From Planctomycetaceae bacterium (lineage in GTDB: Bacteria; Planctomycetota; Phycisphaerae; Phycisphaerales; SM1A02), in the NCBI GenBank assembly GCA_027483065.1, contig JAIXVI010000147.1, positions 1-33,681 on the forward strand: a stretch of 33,681 nucleotides of DNA. Reading direction: 5' to 3'. Within the stretch, counting starts at the first letter, position 1. The number at the start of each line of letters is the position of its first letter. The notes beneath the pieces are model-generated. The model was not told where the DNA came from, did not search any database, and was given only the letters and a program-made list of their open reading frames with translations. Shown piece by piece: positions 1 to 7,846 of this stretch. Made by a program: the position numbers and the translations under genes.

Positions 1-535
1 AACTCGCCGTGATGGAACGCACCGTGCTTCTCGTCGCCTGAAAGTCGTCTCCCGGTGCTGCGAAACCAATCAGTGTTTGTAGTGGCTTGCCTGTTTTGAA
101 CCGATCGACGATCGCTCGCTGGCCCTTCCCAAAGGTAAAGACAACCTCGGTCTTCATAATGCCATCCCATGCGCGCATGACCTTCAGCGGAGGCGGTTTT
201 TCGGAGGTCGCTTGGAGGTCTTTCAGAAGTTCCTTGTTCCTCCGAACGCGTTCCTCCGGCGTAGCTTTGCGGTAGGCCAACTTATCTGCTTCGGTGGGAA
301 AGTAGACCCTCATGTTTTCAGTGTTCGCCCCTGCCACCGTTGTCGTCCACATGGGATCAAACGGCAGCGTATAGACCTCGATCACCTCAAGCCATCGTTC
401 TTGAGATTCGAGCGATTCAGAAGGTCTCAATCGAAGAGTTGGGTTGGCGGTCAGCGCCCATTTCAACGAAGCACCGCTGTTCCATGGCGCGAGCGGTGTG
501 AGGCCAATCAGTGCGCAGGTTGCAAGTGCGAACAC
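1..535 (-). CDS. Exported protein of unknown function, C-terminus cut by window edge
   Basis: The minus strand is open from 631 to the left edge without a stop. I place the start at GTG 535-533 because GGAGAAG lies five bases upstream and the first residues (FALATCALIGLTPLA) form a hydrophobic segment like a short signal sequence; the upstream in-frame stop is at 634-632. About 178 codons are visible. The rest is a soluble, charged sequence (for example EERVRRNKELLKDLQ) with no motif I recognise. The family is unknown. It lies 177 bp downstream of the B12-binding gene on the same strand. The start has no arginine or lysine n-region, so an upstream non-canonical start (an RRKR stretch is present in frame) is an alternative. 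Confidence 0.6.
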   Translation of the reverse strand, partial: MFALATCALIGLTPLAPWNSGASLKWALTANPTLRLRPSESLESQERWLEVIEVYTLPFDPMWTTTVAGANTENMRVYFPTEADKLAYRKATPEERVRRNKELLKDLQATSEKPPPLKVMRAWDGIMKTEVVFTFGKGQRAIVDRFKTGKPLQTLIGFAAPGDDFQATRSTVRSITAS

Positions 536-712
536 AGAGTCTTCTCCAAACGATTCAATCGTGACGATCGACGCAATGCGTTTACGTCTGGAGAAGATAA
601 TCCATACCCGGTTGCTTGGCGTTTGGAACAGTCACGGTAAGGCGGATCCACCGGTTTCGTTCGCGGCTCAACTACACCGTTTCCTCACGAAAAACCGTTA
701 CACCCCCTCGCC

Positions 713-1816
713 TCACCCGCAGACGCGGGCGGCGGCGCGCACGGCGTCGCTCGCGCTCAACGCGCAGCCGTCGGCGCCGACGACTTTCCAGAGATCTGGA
801 ATCGCGCGGAATGGACCGCCACCAACGAGGATCGCGGGGCAATCGGTGCCGCATTCGCGGCGGATCGCCGCGATGGCATCCGCGATCGAACGGACGACGA
901 GGCCCGTGCTCGCGGAGAGGCAAATGAGATCGAACTTTACGCGGCTTGCCGTGCCATCGCCAGTGTCGGCGACGTCATCGCGGATGTGATCGAGGATGTC
1001 GATCGTCGGCATGTTCGCGCCGAGGCAATCGACCTGCCAACCATCCGACTCAAGCAAGTCAGACACCATGCGAATACCGACGTCGTGGAGGTCGCCACCA
1101 ACACTCGCGGCAAGAGCCCACTTTCCGTTCGAGTTGCCTGCGGGCAGTTTCGCGCGCAACACCGACATCGCTGCTTGCGTCGCAGTCGTCACGTAGTGTT
1201 CATCCGCAACCGTCGCCTCGCGCAGGTGCCACATGCGGCCAACTTCGACCAGTGCCGGCGCGATCACACTTTCGTAGACCTCCGCCACGCTTCGGCCACT
1301 GCGAACAGCTTCAAGCAGCACATCGATCGCTTTCGCTTGTTTCCGCTCAAGCATGTGCATGAGGTAGAGACGCGCACGCGTGCCATCGACATACGGCGCG
1401 TCGAGCAAACTCGCCACCACGCCGTCGTCCTTCGGCGAACGCTCGAGCGCGGCAATTCCTTCCGCAATGAAGCGACCAGCGCGTGAGGCAACCTGCGCGG
1501 GCAACTCCGCACGCACGGTTTCTTCGAGTGCTTTCAAACTCTCGAGAAGATCGTTCGGCTCCATCTCACGCGCGAGGAACGCCGCGCGCGCCCACTCGAC
1601 GCTCTCGAGGAAAATGCCAACACGATCCGCCGCAATCGCCTCCGCGAGATACTGGAGGCGATTCGTCATCTCGCCCTTCCAGAGCGGCCGCGCTTGACTG
1701 CCGTAACGCGCTTCGAGGCCAGGATTCCGTTCGAACAAGAGCCCAAGCGACCACTCTGCGAGCGCGCGGGACACGCCGTCGATCGATTCTGCGAACTGCC
1801 TGTCAAGAGGAAGCAT
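713..1816 (-). CDS. CarH-type B12-binding photosensory protein without DNA-binding domain
   Basis: A 367-residue protein with three parts. Residues about 1-130 are helical and resemble an RsbRD-like N-terminal sensor or regulatory region (weak inference). Residues about 140-225 match the four-helix B12 cap domain, and about 230-367 the Rossmann B12-binding domain. W196-x9-E206-H207 is the Wx9EH motif of CarH/LitR photoreceptors, H197 directly follows W196 as does the light-state cobalt ligand of CarH, and D242-L-H244-D-V-G247 is the DxHxxG motif whose His is the lower ligand. In that family adenosylcobalamin holds a dark state that light breaks. CarH carries a MerR-type helix-turn-helix; none is visible here, so the output is probably protein-protein. 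It could instead be a light-independent B12 sensor. It is a single gene in its own gap-flanked position behind the GH15 gene. Confidence 0.85.
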   Translation of the reverse strand: MLPLDRQFAESIDGVSRALAEWSLGLLFERNPGLEARYGSQARPLWKGEMTNRLQYLAEAIAADRVGIFLESVEWARAAFLAREMEPNDLLESLKALEETVRAELPAQVASRAGRFIAEGIAALERSPKDDGVVASLLDAPYVDGTRARLYLMHMLERKQAKAIDVLLEAVRSGRSVAEVYESVIAPALVEVGRMWHLREATVADEHYVTTATQAAMSVLRAKLPAGNSNGKWALAASVGGDLHDVGIRMVSDLLESDGWQVDCLGANMPTIDILDHIRDDVADTGDGTASRVKFDLICLSASTGLVVRSIADAIAAIRRECGTDCPAILVGGGPFRAIPDLWKVVGADGCALSASDAVRAAARVCG

Positions 1817-1959
1817 GTTGGTTCAGCGCGAAGAAGGGAAACAGCCGAGCGAATCGAGCAAGTAGACCGCGGGCAGCGAAACGGAAACGCGCCCGCAACT
1901 CTTGCGGGTGCGGTGGGTTCGGGCGTTTCCCGCAGCGGATTCGCGGGAAACCTTCCTCA

Positions 1960-3972
1960 TCATCGCGATTTTCCGAATGCGCGCTCGGCGAGGCTGCCCG
2001 ATGGGCGCCCCGTCAGTTGCGCGTGCTTCAACAGGTACTTAATCGTCACCGTCATCACCGTCGCGTGCGACCACGTCAGCGGGCTCACCGACATCGGCGC
2101 GCCCGTGTACGGGTCGAATTGCTCGGCAAGGACACCCGACGGGAACGCGCGATCCGCGGTCCAGTGCAGGTACGGCAGCGCGAGTTCGAGTTGCTCGACG
2201 GTCTCGGCGCAGTCGATCAGCCACTGCGCGACCCACAACGTGCAGATAACCCACGGGTTGCCCGGCACGTCCTTGAGATTTGAGTGTTCGACGCGGTGGT
2301 AGTAGTCGTTCTCGTAACGCGCGAGGCCGCCGATATGGGTCTTCACCCACAGCCGCTCGCGCACTGCTTCCATCATCGAAACGACCTTCGGGTCGCGCGC
2401 GTCCATCGCGCCGAACGCGAACAGTGCGTACGCACTCGAATCGATCGTCATATCGAGGCGATATGTGCCATCTGAGAGCGGCGTCGCCATGCGGGCGAAG
2501 CGGCCGCGTTCCGGTTCCCACATGTGGCGAATCATCGCGCCGCGCATGCGCTCCGCGCCTTCGTTGAACTCACTCGCGCGGTCGTACGCGCCCATGTCTT
2601 GCGCGAAGCTCGCGGCCGCTTTCAACGCGCCGATCGTCGAGGCAACGGTGAAGAGATGTACACCGCGTCGCTCTTCCCAAAGATCCCACGAGGGCAGCGG
2701 CAATCCGTTGTGATCGCGATAGCGAAGAATCCAGTTCGCTGGCTCGACCACGAGTGTGTTGTAGGTCGTCTTGATGAACTCGACGTCGCGGAACACTTGG
2801 AAGTGTCGTCGCAGCGCCCAAATGACGAGCGACGTTTCGTCCTGCTGAATCGGGAGTACGCGCTCGCCGTCGAGCACCGCCGGATGCCAACTCGACGCGA
2901 GTGTTCCGGTCGGGTTGTACTTGTGCAGGAAGTAGCCGTCTTTCGTGATGACCTTCTCGCAGAAACGGAAGAAGTTTCGCGAGAGTTCGCCGTGGCCTGC
3001 GAGCACAAGCGCGTGCGACACAAGCGCGCCGTCGCGTGGCCACATGTACGAGTACGTGTCGCCGGCGAAGTGCGTGATGTCGTAATCGTTCGCGGCGATG
3101 ATCGCGCCGTTGTTGTCGATCTGCGTGCGGCAAATCACTTGGCTTCGCACGAACATGTCGCGCAAACGCTCGGGCAACGGCGACAAATCGAGCGGCTCTT
3201 TCAATGCCCAAAGTCGCCAGTACGCCTCGGTGCGATCCATCATCCGTTGCGGCGATTTGATGCGGATCTTGTCGTTCAGCGCAACGACCTGCTCGTGCGT
3301 ACGTCCCGCAGCGAGCCAGCAGTGCATCGAGCCTGAACCCCACGGCGCGAGCGCGAGGCCAAAGCCGATCGTTGAGTCGACCGAACCTTGCGCGATCGAG
3401 TGCCGCGAAAGCAGGCCATCTTCCGCGTCACGCCATGTGCCCTCTGCGTCGCCGATGCGCTTGGCACCGGTCGCCCAGTGATCGACGCCGAAACGGCCCG
3501 ACGAGCAACCATTCAACAGGAAGTAGACGTTGTCCTTGTAGTGAACGAGGCCGCCCGTTTGCGGGTCGAACATCACCGTGTCACCGACAGGCGACTCGTT
3601 GACGCTGATGTCGTGGTGGAAGAAGACGCGCACATCGCGCGGCTTTCCGAGGATGTCGGTCACAACCACGCGGCGAAAATAGACGGGGCTCCAGTAGTCG
3701 ACGGCGTCATTGCAAATGACTTCGACGCCGAGTCGCTCGTGGCGCAGGCGCACTTCCGTCACCATCGTGTCGGGCTTGTAGCGAAGGTCGCGCATCCAAC
3801 CTGGTGAATCGATCCACGCGAATTGCCCGTCCGCCCAAATGCCGAAGCGTTGCAGATGGCCACCGGTGTGATTCGGCTGTCCGACGTGCGGCCAATAGAG
3901 GTCGCGCATTCGGTACTGATCGTCGAACGCGACGAGCATTTCGCCGTTTCCGACAGGGATGTTGCGTGGCAT
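1960..3972 (-). CDS. Glycoside hydrolase family 15 (glucoamylase/trehalase-like)
   Basis: The 670-residue protein has the GH15 layout: an N-terminal beta-sandwich (about 1-250) and a C-terminal (alpha/alpha)6 barrel (about 270-650). Visible signatures are MWPRDGA at 310-316, the general acid region LWEERRG with E433/E434, and the general base E617 in LAEQFDP followed by SPLTWSHA. GH15 enzymes release glucose from alpha-glucans or split trehalose by inversion; the exact substrate cannot be told from sequence alone. There is no signal peptide (MPRNIPVGNGEML), so it is probably cytoplasmic and may act on glycogen, maltodextrin or trehalose. AAGG about 8 bases upstream of the ATG supports the start. 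It lies between fliN (130 bp upstream) and the B12-binding gene. Confidence 0.93.
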   Translation of the reverse strand: MPRNIPVGNGEMLVAFDDQYRMRDLYWPHVGQPNHTGGHLQRFGIWADGQFAWIDSPGWMRDLRYKPDTMVTEVRLRHERLGVEVICNDAVDYWSPVYFRRVVVTDILGKPRDVRVFFHHDISVNESPVGDTVMFDPQTGGLVHYKDNVYFLLNGCSSGRFGVDHWATGAKRIGDAEGTWRDAEDGLLSRHSIAQGSVDSTIGFGLALAPWGSGSMHCWLAAGRTHEQVVALNDKIRIKSPQRMMDRTEAYWRLWALKEPLDLSPLPERLRDMFVRSQVICRTQIDNNGAIIAANDYDITHFAGDTYSYMWPRDGALVSHALVLAGHGELSRNFFRFCEKVITKDGYFLHKYNPTGTLASSWHPAVLDGERVLPIQQDETSLVIWALRRHFQVFRDVEFIKTTYNTLVVEPANWILRYRDHNGLPLPSWDLWEERRGVHLFTVASTIGALKAAASFAQDMGAYDRASEFNEGAERMRGAMIRHMWEPERGRFARMATPLSDGTYRLDMTIDSSAYALFAFGAMDARDPKVVSMMEAVRERLWVKTHIGGLARYENDYYHRVEHSNLKDVPGNPWVICTLWVAQWLIDCAETVEQLELALPYLHWTADRAFPSGVLAEQFDPYTGAPMSVSPLTWSHATVMTVTIKYLLKHAQLTGRPSGSLAERAFGKSR

Positions 3973-4102
3973 AGAGGGACCTTACTCTCAGCGCTCGCGA
4001 GCGAGCGGGGGACAATGCACGTGTATGGAAACGAGTCTTCGACTTGGACGCGGATCGAGGGGAGTGTGGCGGTTGAGGCATCAACCCCGCATCAGCCCCG
4101 CA

Positions 4103-4369
4103 TCAACCCCCAAGCGCCGCGACGCGATCGGTGACGGCACCAACCTGCGTCATGCGAACGCCAAAGTTCTCACCGACTTTCACCGCGCGACCCGAGCCAA
4201 TGCGACTGTTGTTGACGAGGACATCAAGTTCCTCGTCGATCTGCTTTGGTAACTCGATGATCGAACCGTGCGTGAGCGCGGTCACCTCGGAGAGCGGCAT
4301 ACGGCGTTCCGCGATCTGAACGATCAGCGGCACTTCGAGCCGAAGGATGCGGGCGAGGTCATGGGACAT
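4103..4369 (-). CDS. fliN: FliN-like flagellar switch protein (SpoA domain)
   Basis: The 88 residues from MSHDLARILR form one complete SpoA/FliN domain: LEVPLIVQIAERRMPLSEV, then THGSIIELPKQIDEELDVLVNN, then GSGRAVKVGENFGVRMTQVG, which follows the FliN consensus (GS-x-IeL, vdl-vN, GeaV-v-eNfgVRi). FliN builds the cytoplasmic C-ring of the flagellar motor with FliM and FliG and binds the export apparatus. The frame stays open upstream to 4591, but that part is arginine and proline rich without similarity, and the domain starts at this ATG. At 88 residues it lacks the variable N-terminal tail of longer FliN proteins. No other flagellar gene is in the window, so it is an orphan here, behind the fatty-acid genes. 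A type III secretion homologue is a less likely alternative. Confidence 0.88.
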   Translation of the reverse strand: MSHDLARILRLEVPLIVQIAERRMPLSEVTALTHGSIIELPKQIDEELDVLVNNSRIGSGRAVKVGENFGVRMTQVGAVTDRVAALGG

Positions 4370-4596
4370 GGGGCTCTTATCGGCCAAGGAGCGGCGGCGC
4401 CTTTGGTCGGGCTCGCGGCATTCGGAGAATCCGCGGAAGTGCGGCGGCCGTTCGCCTCGCGGCCGACTTTGTCGCGGTCGGGACGTGAGAAATCGCCCTG
4501 AGAAATCGCCCTGAGATCGCTCCGCGTGGGGGGCTTCGAAGGAGGAGTCCATGGAAAGGGCGACTCGGCGCGGATCGGCCGCGACGAGCAAGGCGC
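4370..4596. other. Non-coding stretch between fabF repeat array and fliN
   Basis: No convincing gene. It holds a two-copy direct repeat of GAGAAATCGCCCT (4487-4512, period 13) and the low-complexity arginine/proline-rich upward extension of the fliN frame. The presumed fliN promoter would lie here, but I see no clear -35/-10 pair. Confidence 0.5.
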
Positions 4597-4698
4597 GTCA
4601 ACCGACGAATTGCCTCAACCGACGAATTGCCTTAGCCGTCAAAGCGCCTCAGCCAACAAAGCGCCTCAGCCAACAAAGCGCCTCAGCCAACAAAACGC
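4597..4698. repeat. 17-bp x 6 tandem array anchored on the fabF stop codon
   Basis: Six head-to-tail 17-bp units occupy 4597-4613, 4614-4630, 4631-4647, 4648-4664, 4665-4681 and 4682-4698. The best conserved form is CTCAGCCAACAAAGCGC. The unit next to fabF (4682-4698) encodes the last fabF codons and its stop (TCA at 4683-4685 is TGA on the minus strand); divergence grows with distance from the gene. Every unit keeps a stop triplet on the fabF strand, at offsets of 17 bases. Confidence 0.97.
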
Positions 4699-5942
4699 TT
4701 GAAGACAAGGCTCACGTTGTGGCCGCCGAAGCCGAACGTGTTGTTCAGCGCGACGTTGACACGGGCTTCCTGCGCAACGTTCGGGACGAAGTTCAGATCG
4801 AAGCCTTCGTCGGCGTTGTCGAGGTTGATCGTCGGGGCAAGGACGCCCTCGTGGATCGCCATGATGGTCGGAATCGTTTCGATTCCGCCCGCGGCGCCAA
4901 GCGCGTGGCCGGTCATGGACTTGGTCGAACTCATCGCGACCTTGTACGCGTGATCGCCAAAGAGCCGCTTCACCGCGCCAACTTCAGCCTTGTCGCCGAG
5001 CGGCGTCGAGGTGCCGTGCGCGTTGATGTAACCAACGTCCGACACGGAGAGTTCAGCGTCGCGCAGCGCGGTTTCCATCGCCTTGTAGGCGCCGGAGCCT
5101 TGCTCATCGGGCGCCGCGATGTGGAACGCGTCACCCGTCGCGCCGTAGCCAGCGAGCTCGGCGTAGATCCGTGCGCCGCGCTTCTTCGCGTGTTCGAGTT
5201 CTTCGAGCACGACGATCGCCGAGCCTTCCGAAAGCACGAAGCCATCGCGATCTTTGTCGAAGGGTCGCGAGGCTCTGGTTGGATCGTCGTTGCGCGTCGA
5301 CAACGCTTTCATCGACGCAAACGCGGAGAGGGTGAGCGGCGTGATGGCCGCTTCCGCGCCGCCTGCAACCATGACGTCACAGTCACCGCGCTGAATCGCT
5401 TGCATCGCGATACCCATCGCGTGACCGCTCGACGCGCAGGCCGAAGCGACAGCGGTGCTCGGCCCGCGGAGATTGAATTGGATCGAAACGTTGCCGGGCG
5501 CAGCGTTCACCATAAGACGCGGCACAACGAACGGACTCACGCGGCGCGGGCCAGTTTGCAGGAGCTTCGTGTGGCCCTCTTCCATCGTGAGAACGCCACC
5601 GATGCCCGAACCGATGATCGTGCCGTTTCGGTACGGATCAGCAGCGTTCTTGAGATCGAGGCCGGAATCTTGCACGGCTTCATGCGCCGCAACCATCGCG
5701 AAGAGCGCGACGCGGTCGATGCGCTTCTGCTCGCGGCCATCCACAACGTGCGATGGATCGAAGTCGTGGATTTCGCCCGCGAAACGGACGGTCCAGTCTT
5801 CGTTCTGAGGGAAACTCCGCAGGGGCGAGATGCCGGACTTGCCGGCCTTCATCGCCGCCCACGTCGCGGTCGCGGTCGGTCCGAGGTTCGAGATGGCGCC
5901 GATACCGGTGACGACGACTCGGCGGAGCGTGATGGTCTTCAT
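4683..5942 (-). CDS. fabF: 3-oxoacyl-[acyl-carrier-protein] synthase II (KASII)
   Basis: The 419-residue protein condenses malonyl-ACP with acyl-ACP in the elongation step of type II fatty-acid synthesis. The thiolase-fold catalytic triad is complete: nucleophile C169 in VASACASSG, H309 in NAHGTSTPLGD and H346 in SMTGHALGAAG; the GFGGHN loop is at 404-409. Length and ends match the family. The ATG has GAGGGA about 8 bases upstream. It follows the second ACP gene by 11 bp and is surely co-transcribed with it. The last four codons and the stop lie inside the first unit of a 17-bp tandem array that runs into the intergenic region. Confidence 0.97.
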   Translation of the reverse strand: MKTITLRRVVVTGIGAISNLGPTATATWAAMKAGKSGISPLRSFPQNEDWTVRFAGEIHDFDPSHVVDGREQKRIDRVALFAMVAAHEAVQDSGLDLKNAADPYRNGTIIGSGIGGVLTMEEGHTKLLQTGPRRVSPFVVPRLMVNAAPGNVSIQFNLRGPSTAVASACASSGHAMGIAMQAIQRGDCDVMVAGGAEAAITPLTLSAFASMKALSTRNDDPTRASRPFDKDRDGFVLSEGSAIVVLEELEHAKKRGARIYAELAGYGATGDAFHIAAPDEQGSGAYKAMETALRDAELSVSDVGYINAHGTSTPLGDKAEVGAVKRLFGDHAYKVAMSSTKSMTGHALGAAGGIETIPTIMAIHEGVLAPTINLDNADEGFDLNFVPNVAQEARVNVALNNTFGFGGHNVSLVFKRFVG

Positions 5943-5953
5943 CGGTACGTCCC

Positions 5954-6211
5954 TCAGCGGCCGCCTGCAAGCGTGCGCTGGATGAACTCGATCGCGTCAG
6001 CGACCGTGGTGAGTTTGCTCGCGGCTTCGTCGGTGATCGAGATTTCGAAGAGGTCTTCGAATTCCATCATCAACTCAGCCTTGTCGAGGCTGTCGCAGAT
6101 CTTGTCGAACTCGCTCGCGCGAGTGACATCCGTCCGGGCAACGCCCAGTTGGTCTGCGATGGCCTCGACGACCTTCGCCTCAATTTCAGATTCAGAAAGT
6201 GAAGCCGACAT
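5954..6211 (-). CDS. Second acyl carrier protein
   Basis: An 85-residue acyl carrier protein. The phosphopantetheine attachment serine is S41 in DSLDKAELMMEFEDLFEI, followed by the usual third helix and TVADAIEFIQRTL at the C-terminus. Apart from DSLD and the acidic helix II it is clearly different from the acpP product encoded 91 bp upstream: the segment before the serine is EFDKICDSLD instead of NDLNADSLD. It has no strong Shine-Dalgarno sequence. Placed between acpP and fabF, it could serve a specialised acyl chain (for example lipid A or a secondary elongation route) or be a second housekeeping ACP; the sequence does not decide this. Confidence 0.9.
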   Translation of the reverse strand: MSASLSESEIEAKVVEAIADQLGVARTDVTRASEFDKICDSLDKAELMMEFEDLFEISITDEAASKLTTVADAIEFIQRTLAGGR

Positions 6212-6302
6212 GGACTTCGTCCACCCGTGGCGGTTTACAGAGCGCGAGCGGCCAATCTCTTGGGGCGCATCGCGGATCTACCGCCACCGGGTGGAGCACC
6301 TT

Positions 6303-6551
6303 TCAGCCCTGCGGGCGGTTCGCCTTGATGAAGTCGATCGCTTGTCCGACGGTGTGGATCTTCTCCGCCTGCTCGTCGGGGATCTTCGTACCGAACTGCG
6401 CCTCAAACTCCATGAGCAACTCGACGATGTCGAGGCTGTCGGCGTTGAGGTCGTTGGTGAAGCTCGTCTCGCGGGTGATCGACTCGGGCTCCGCATCGGT
6501 GTGCTGGGCAACGATGTCGATGACCTTCTTTTCGATCTCGGCGTCGGTCAC
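6303..6551 (-). CDS. acpP: Acyl carrier protein AcpP
   Basis: An 82-residue canonical ACP with the phosphopantetheine site S39 in NDLNADSLDIVELLMEFE and the conserved C-terminus TVGQAIDFIKANR. It carries growing acyl chains as thioesters for all Fab enzymes in the cytoplasm. The start codon is GTG at 6551-6549 with GGAG seven bases upstream. It lies between fabG and a second ACP gene, matching the standard fabG-acpP-fabF order. The 335-bp gap upstream suggests its own promoter and a long leader, which fits the high ACP demand of cells. Confidence 0.96.
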   Translation of the reverse strand: MTDAEIEKKVIDIVAQHTDAEPESITRETSFTNDLNADSLDIVELLMEFEAQFGTKIPDEQAEKIHTVGQAIDFIKANRPQG

Positions 6552-6886
6552 GGTCTGCTCCTTCGTAAGGCCCCTTGGGGGCGATTTGCTGGCTGCTCGT
6601 CTCGGTTTTGTCTCGCGTGATCGGCGATTTGGACCGCACAGAGTGTGGTCCTCAAGCTGTCACGAACTTTCACAATCTGATTCTGTCGCACACTGCGCCT
6701 GGCACCGCGCCTGAACAAACGGCCGGTCTTTCGGCGTCCTCGAAGCGGTCTTGCGACCATCGATGGGTTCTGGAACCCGCCACTGTCGAGGGGGGCGGAA
6801 TATAGCGAAAACGCTTCGCGCTTGCCCTGCCCGCTGCACCCGTGCGCAGGAACTGCGCGTGATGCTTCGCGGGACTCGCTGAACGC
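6552..6886 (-). promoter_or_regulatory. Long fabG-acpP spacer with candidate acpP promoter and leader
   Basis: No gene is visible in these 335 bp. On the minus strand a TATATT hexamer (6799-6804) is the best -10 candidate; the matching -35 (GGGCAA at 17 bp) is poor. It would give a leader of about 240 bases to the acpP GTG. Within that leader GGACC/GGTCC arms with an inner CAC/GTG pair (6634-6654) can form a small hairpin. A leader of this length could hold regulation, but no known riboswitch was recognised. Confidence 0.35.
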
Positions 6887-7648
6887 TTACGCGGCCATGC
6901 CGCCATCGACCACGATCGTCTGCGCGGTGAAGAAACCCGCTTCATCGCTCGTCGCGTACGCAACCGCAGCGGCGATTTCTTCGGGCTTACCAAAGCGGCG
7001 CACCGGGATGTTTGGAAGGACAGCGGTCTTGACCGCGTCGCCGAGGATGTCGGTCATGTCGGTCTCGATGAAGCCAGGGGCGACGACGTTCGCGGTGATG
7101 TTCTTCGCGCCCATTTCCTTCGCGACCGTCTTCGTGAAGCCGACAAGCGCGGCCTTCGCGGCAGCGTAGTTCGCTTGGCCCGCATTGCCGGACAGTCCCG
7201 AGACGCTGCCGATGTTGACGATGCGGCCGAACTTGCCGCGCATCATGGGGCGCAGCGCGGCGCGGCAGGCCACGAAAACCGAGCGAAGGTTGACGTTGAG
7301 CACTTCGTCCCACTGCTCGTCCGTCATGCGGAGAAGCAGCGTGTCGCGGGTGATGCCTGCGTTGTTGACGAGAATGTCGAGGCGACCGTGGGTTTCGGCG
7401 ACGCCGTCCACGAGTTGCTGCACGTCGGCGGAGTTCGCGATGTCGCAGGGGCGAACTTCACAGGATCCACCGGCAGCCTTGATGGCCGCGTCGGTCGCGG
7501 CGAGTCCCTCGGCGCTGCGTGCGACGAGAACGACGTGGCGTCCGTCCTTGGCGAGACGTTCCGCGATGGCTCGACCGATTCCTCGGCTTGCTCCGGTGAC
7601 GATGGCGACGCGCTTCTCGATGACTCTAGCCTCCAGGTGCTGCGGCAT
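6887..7648 (-). CDS. fabG: 3-oxoacyl-[acyl-carrier-protein] reductase
   Basis: A 253-residue short-chain dehydrogenase with the NADPH-binding TGASRGIG motif at 18-25, NNAG at 95-98, and the catalytic S148, Y161 and K165 in NIGSVSGLSGNAGQANYAAAK; the PGFIETDM and VDGGMA motifs complete the FabG signature. It reduces 3-ketoacyl-ACP in the elongation cycle. The start used is ATG 7648; no Shine-Dalgarno precedes it, and TAGACT 15 bases upstream is a -10 candidate, so a very short leader is possible. It is separated from the upstream lipoprotein gene by an intrinsic terminator, so it likely begins a second transcription unit fabG-acpP-ACP-fabF. Confidence 0.96.
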   Translation of the reverse strand: MPQHLEARVIEKRVAIVTGASRGIGRAIAERLAKDGRHVVLVARSAEGLAATDAAIKAAGGSCEVRPCDIANSADVQQLVDGVAETHGRLDILVNNAGITRDTLLLRMTDEQWDEVLNVNLRSVFVACRAALRPMMRGKFGRIVNIGSVSGLSGNAGQANYAAAKAALVGFTKTVAKEMGAKNITANVVAPGFIETDMTDILGDAVKTAVLPNIPVRRFGKPEEIAAAVAYATSDEAGFFTAQTIVVDGGMAA

Positions 7649-7702
7649 GCAGCGAGGGCAACGAGTCTAACGGAAGCGATGCGGCGCGTGGGAAGCAGCA
7701 TG

Positions 7703-7720
7703 CGTGTCGAAAGCGACACG
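7703..7720. other. Small perfect hairpin upstream of fabG
   Basis: CGTGTCG-AAAG-CGACACG, a seven-base-pair stem with a four-base loop, lies 55 bp upstream of the fabG start. It may belong to the upstream transcript end or be a regulatory site; no function can be assigned. Confidence 0.4.
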
Positions 7721-7780
7721 AGGCATGATGATGCGAACAAAGAAGGCACAAGCCAGCAAGACACGCGCTCGACACGCGCC

Positions 7781-7816
7781 AAAAAGACACAAGCCGTCGA
7801 TCGCGACGGCTTGTGT
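7781..7816 (-). terminator. Intrinsic terminator after the lipoprotein gene
   Basis: A perfect 13-bp stem (7787-7799 paired with 7804-7816, loop ATCG) is followed on the minus strand by CTTTTT. It lies 31 bp after the lipoprotein stop codon and ends the rpmF-plsX-fabH-fabD-lipoprotein unit before fabG. Confidence 0.9.
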
Positions 7817-7846
7817 GTATTCATCGTGTTTCTTCGAGCGATCCGC

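Noticed and set aside
4597-4698. CRISPR-like appearance of the 17-bp array
   Set aside because: Units are contiguous with no unique spacers and no cas genes are present; the same holds for the 16-bp and 13-bp arrays.
4551-6620. Plus-strand 689-codon open frame opposite fabF and the ACP genes
   Set aside because: It is the mirror frame of strongly coding fabF/ACP sequence; its translation is arginine/valine/aspartate-rich without any domain.
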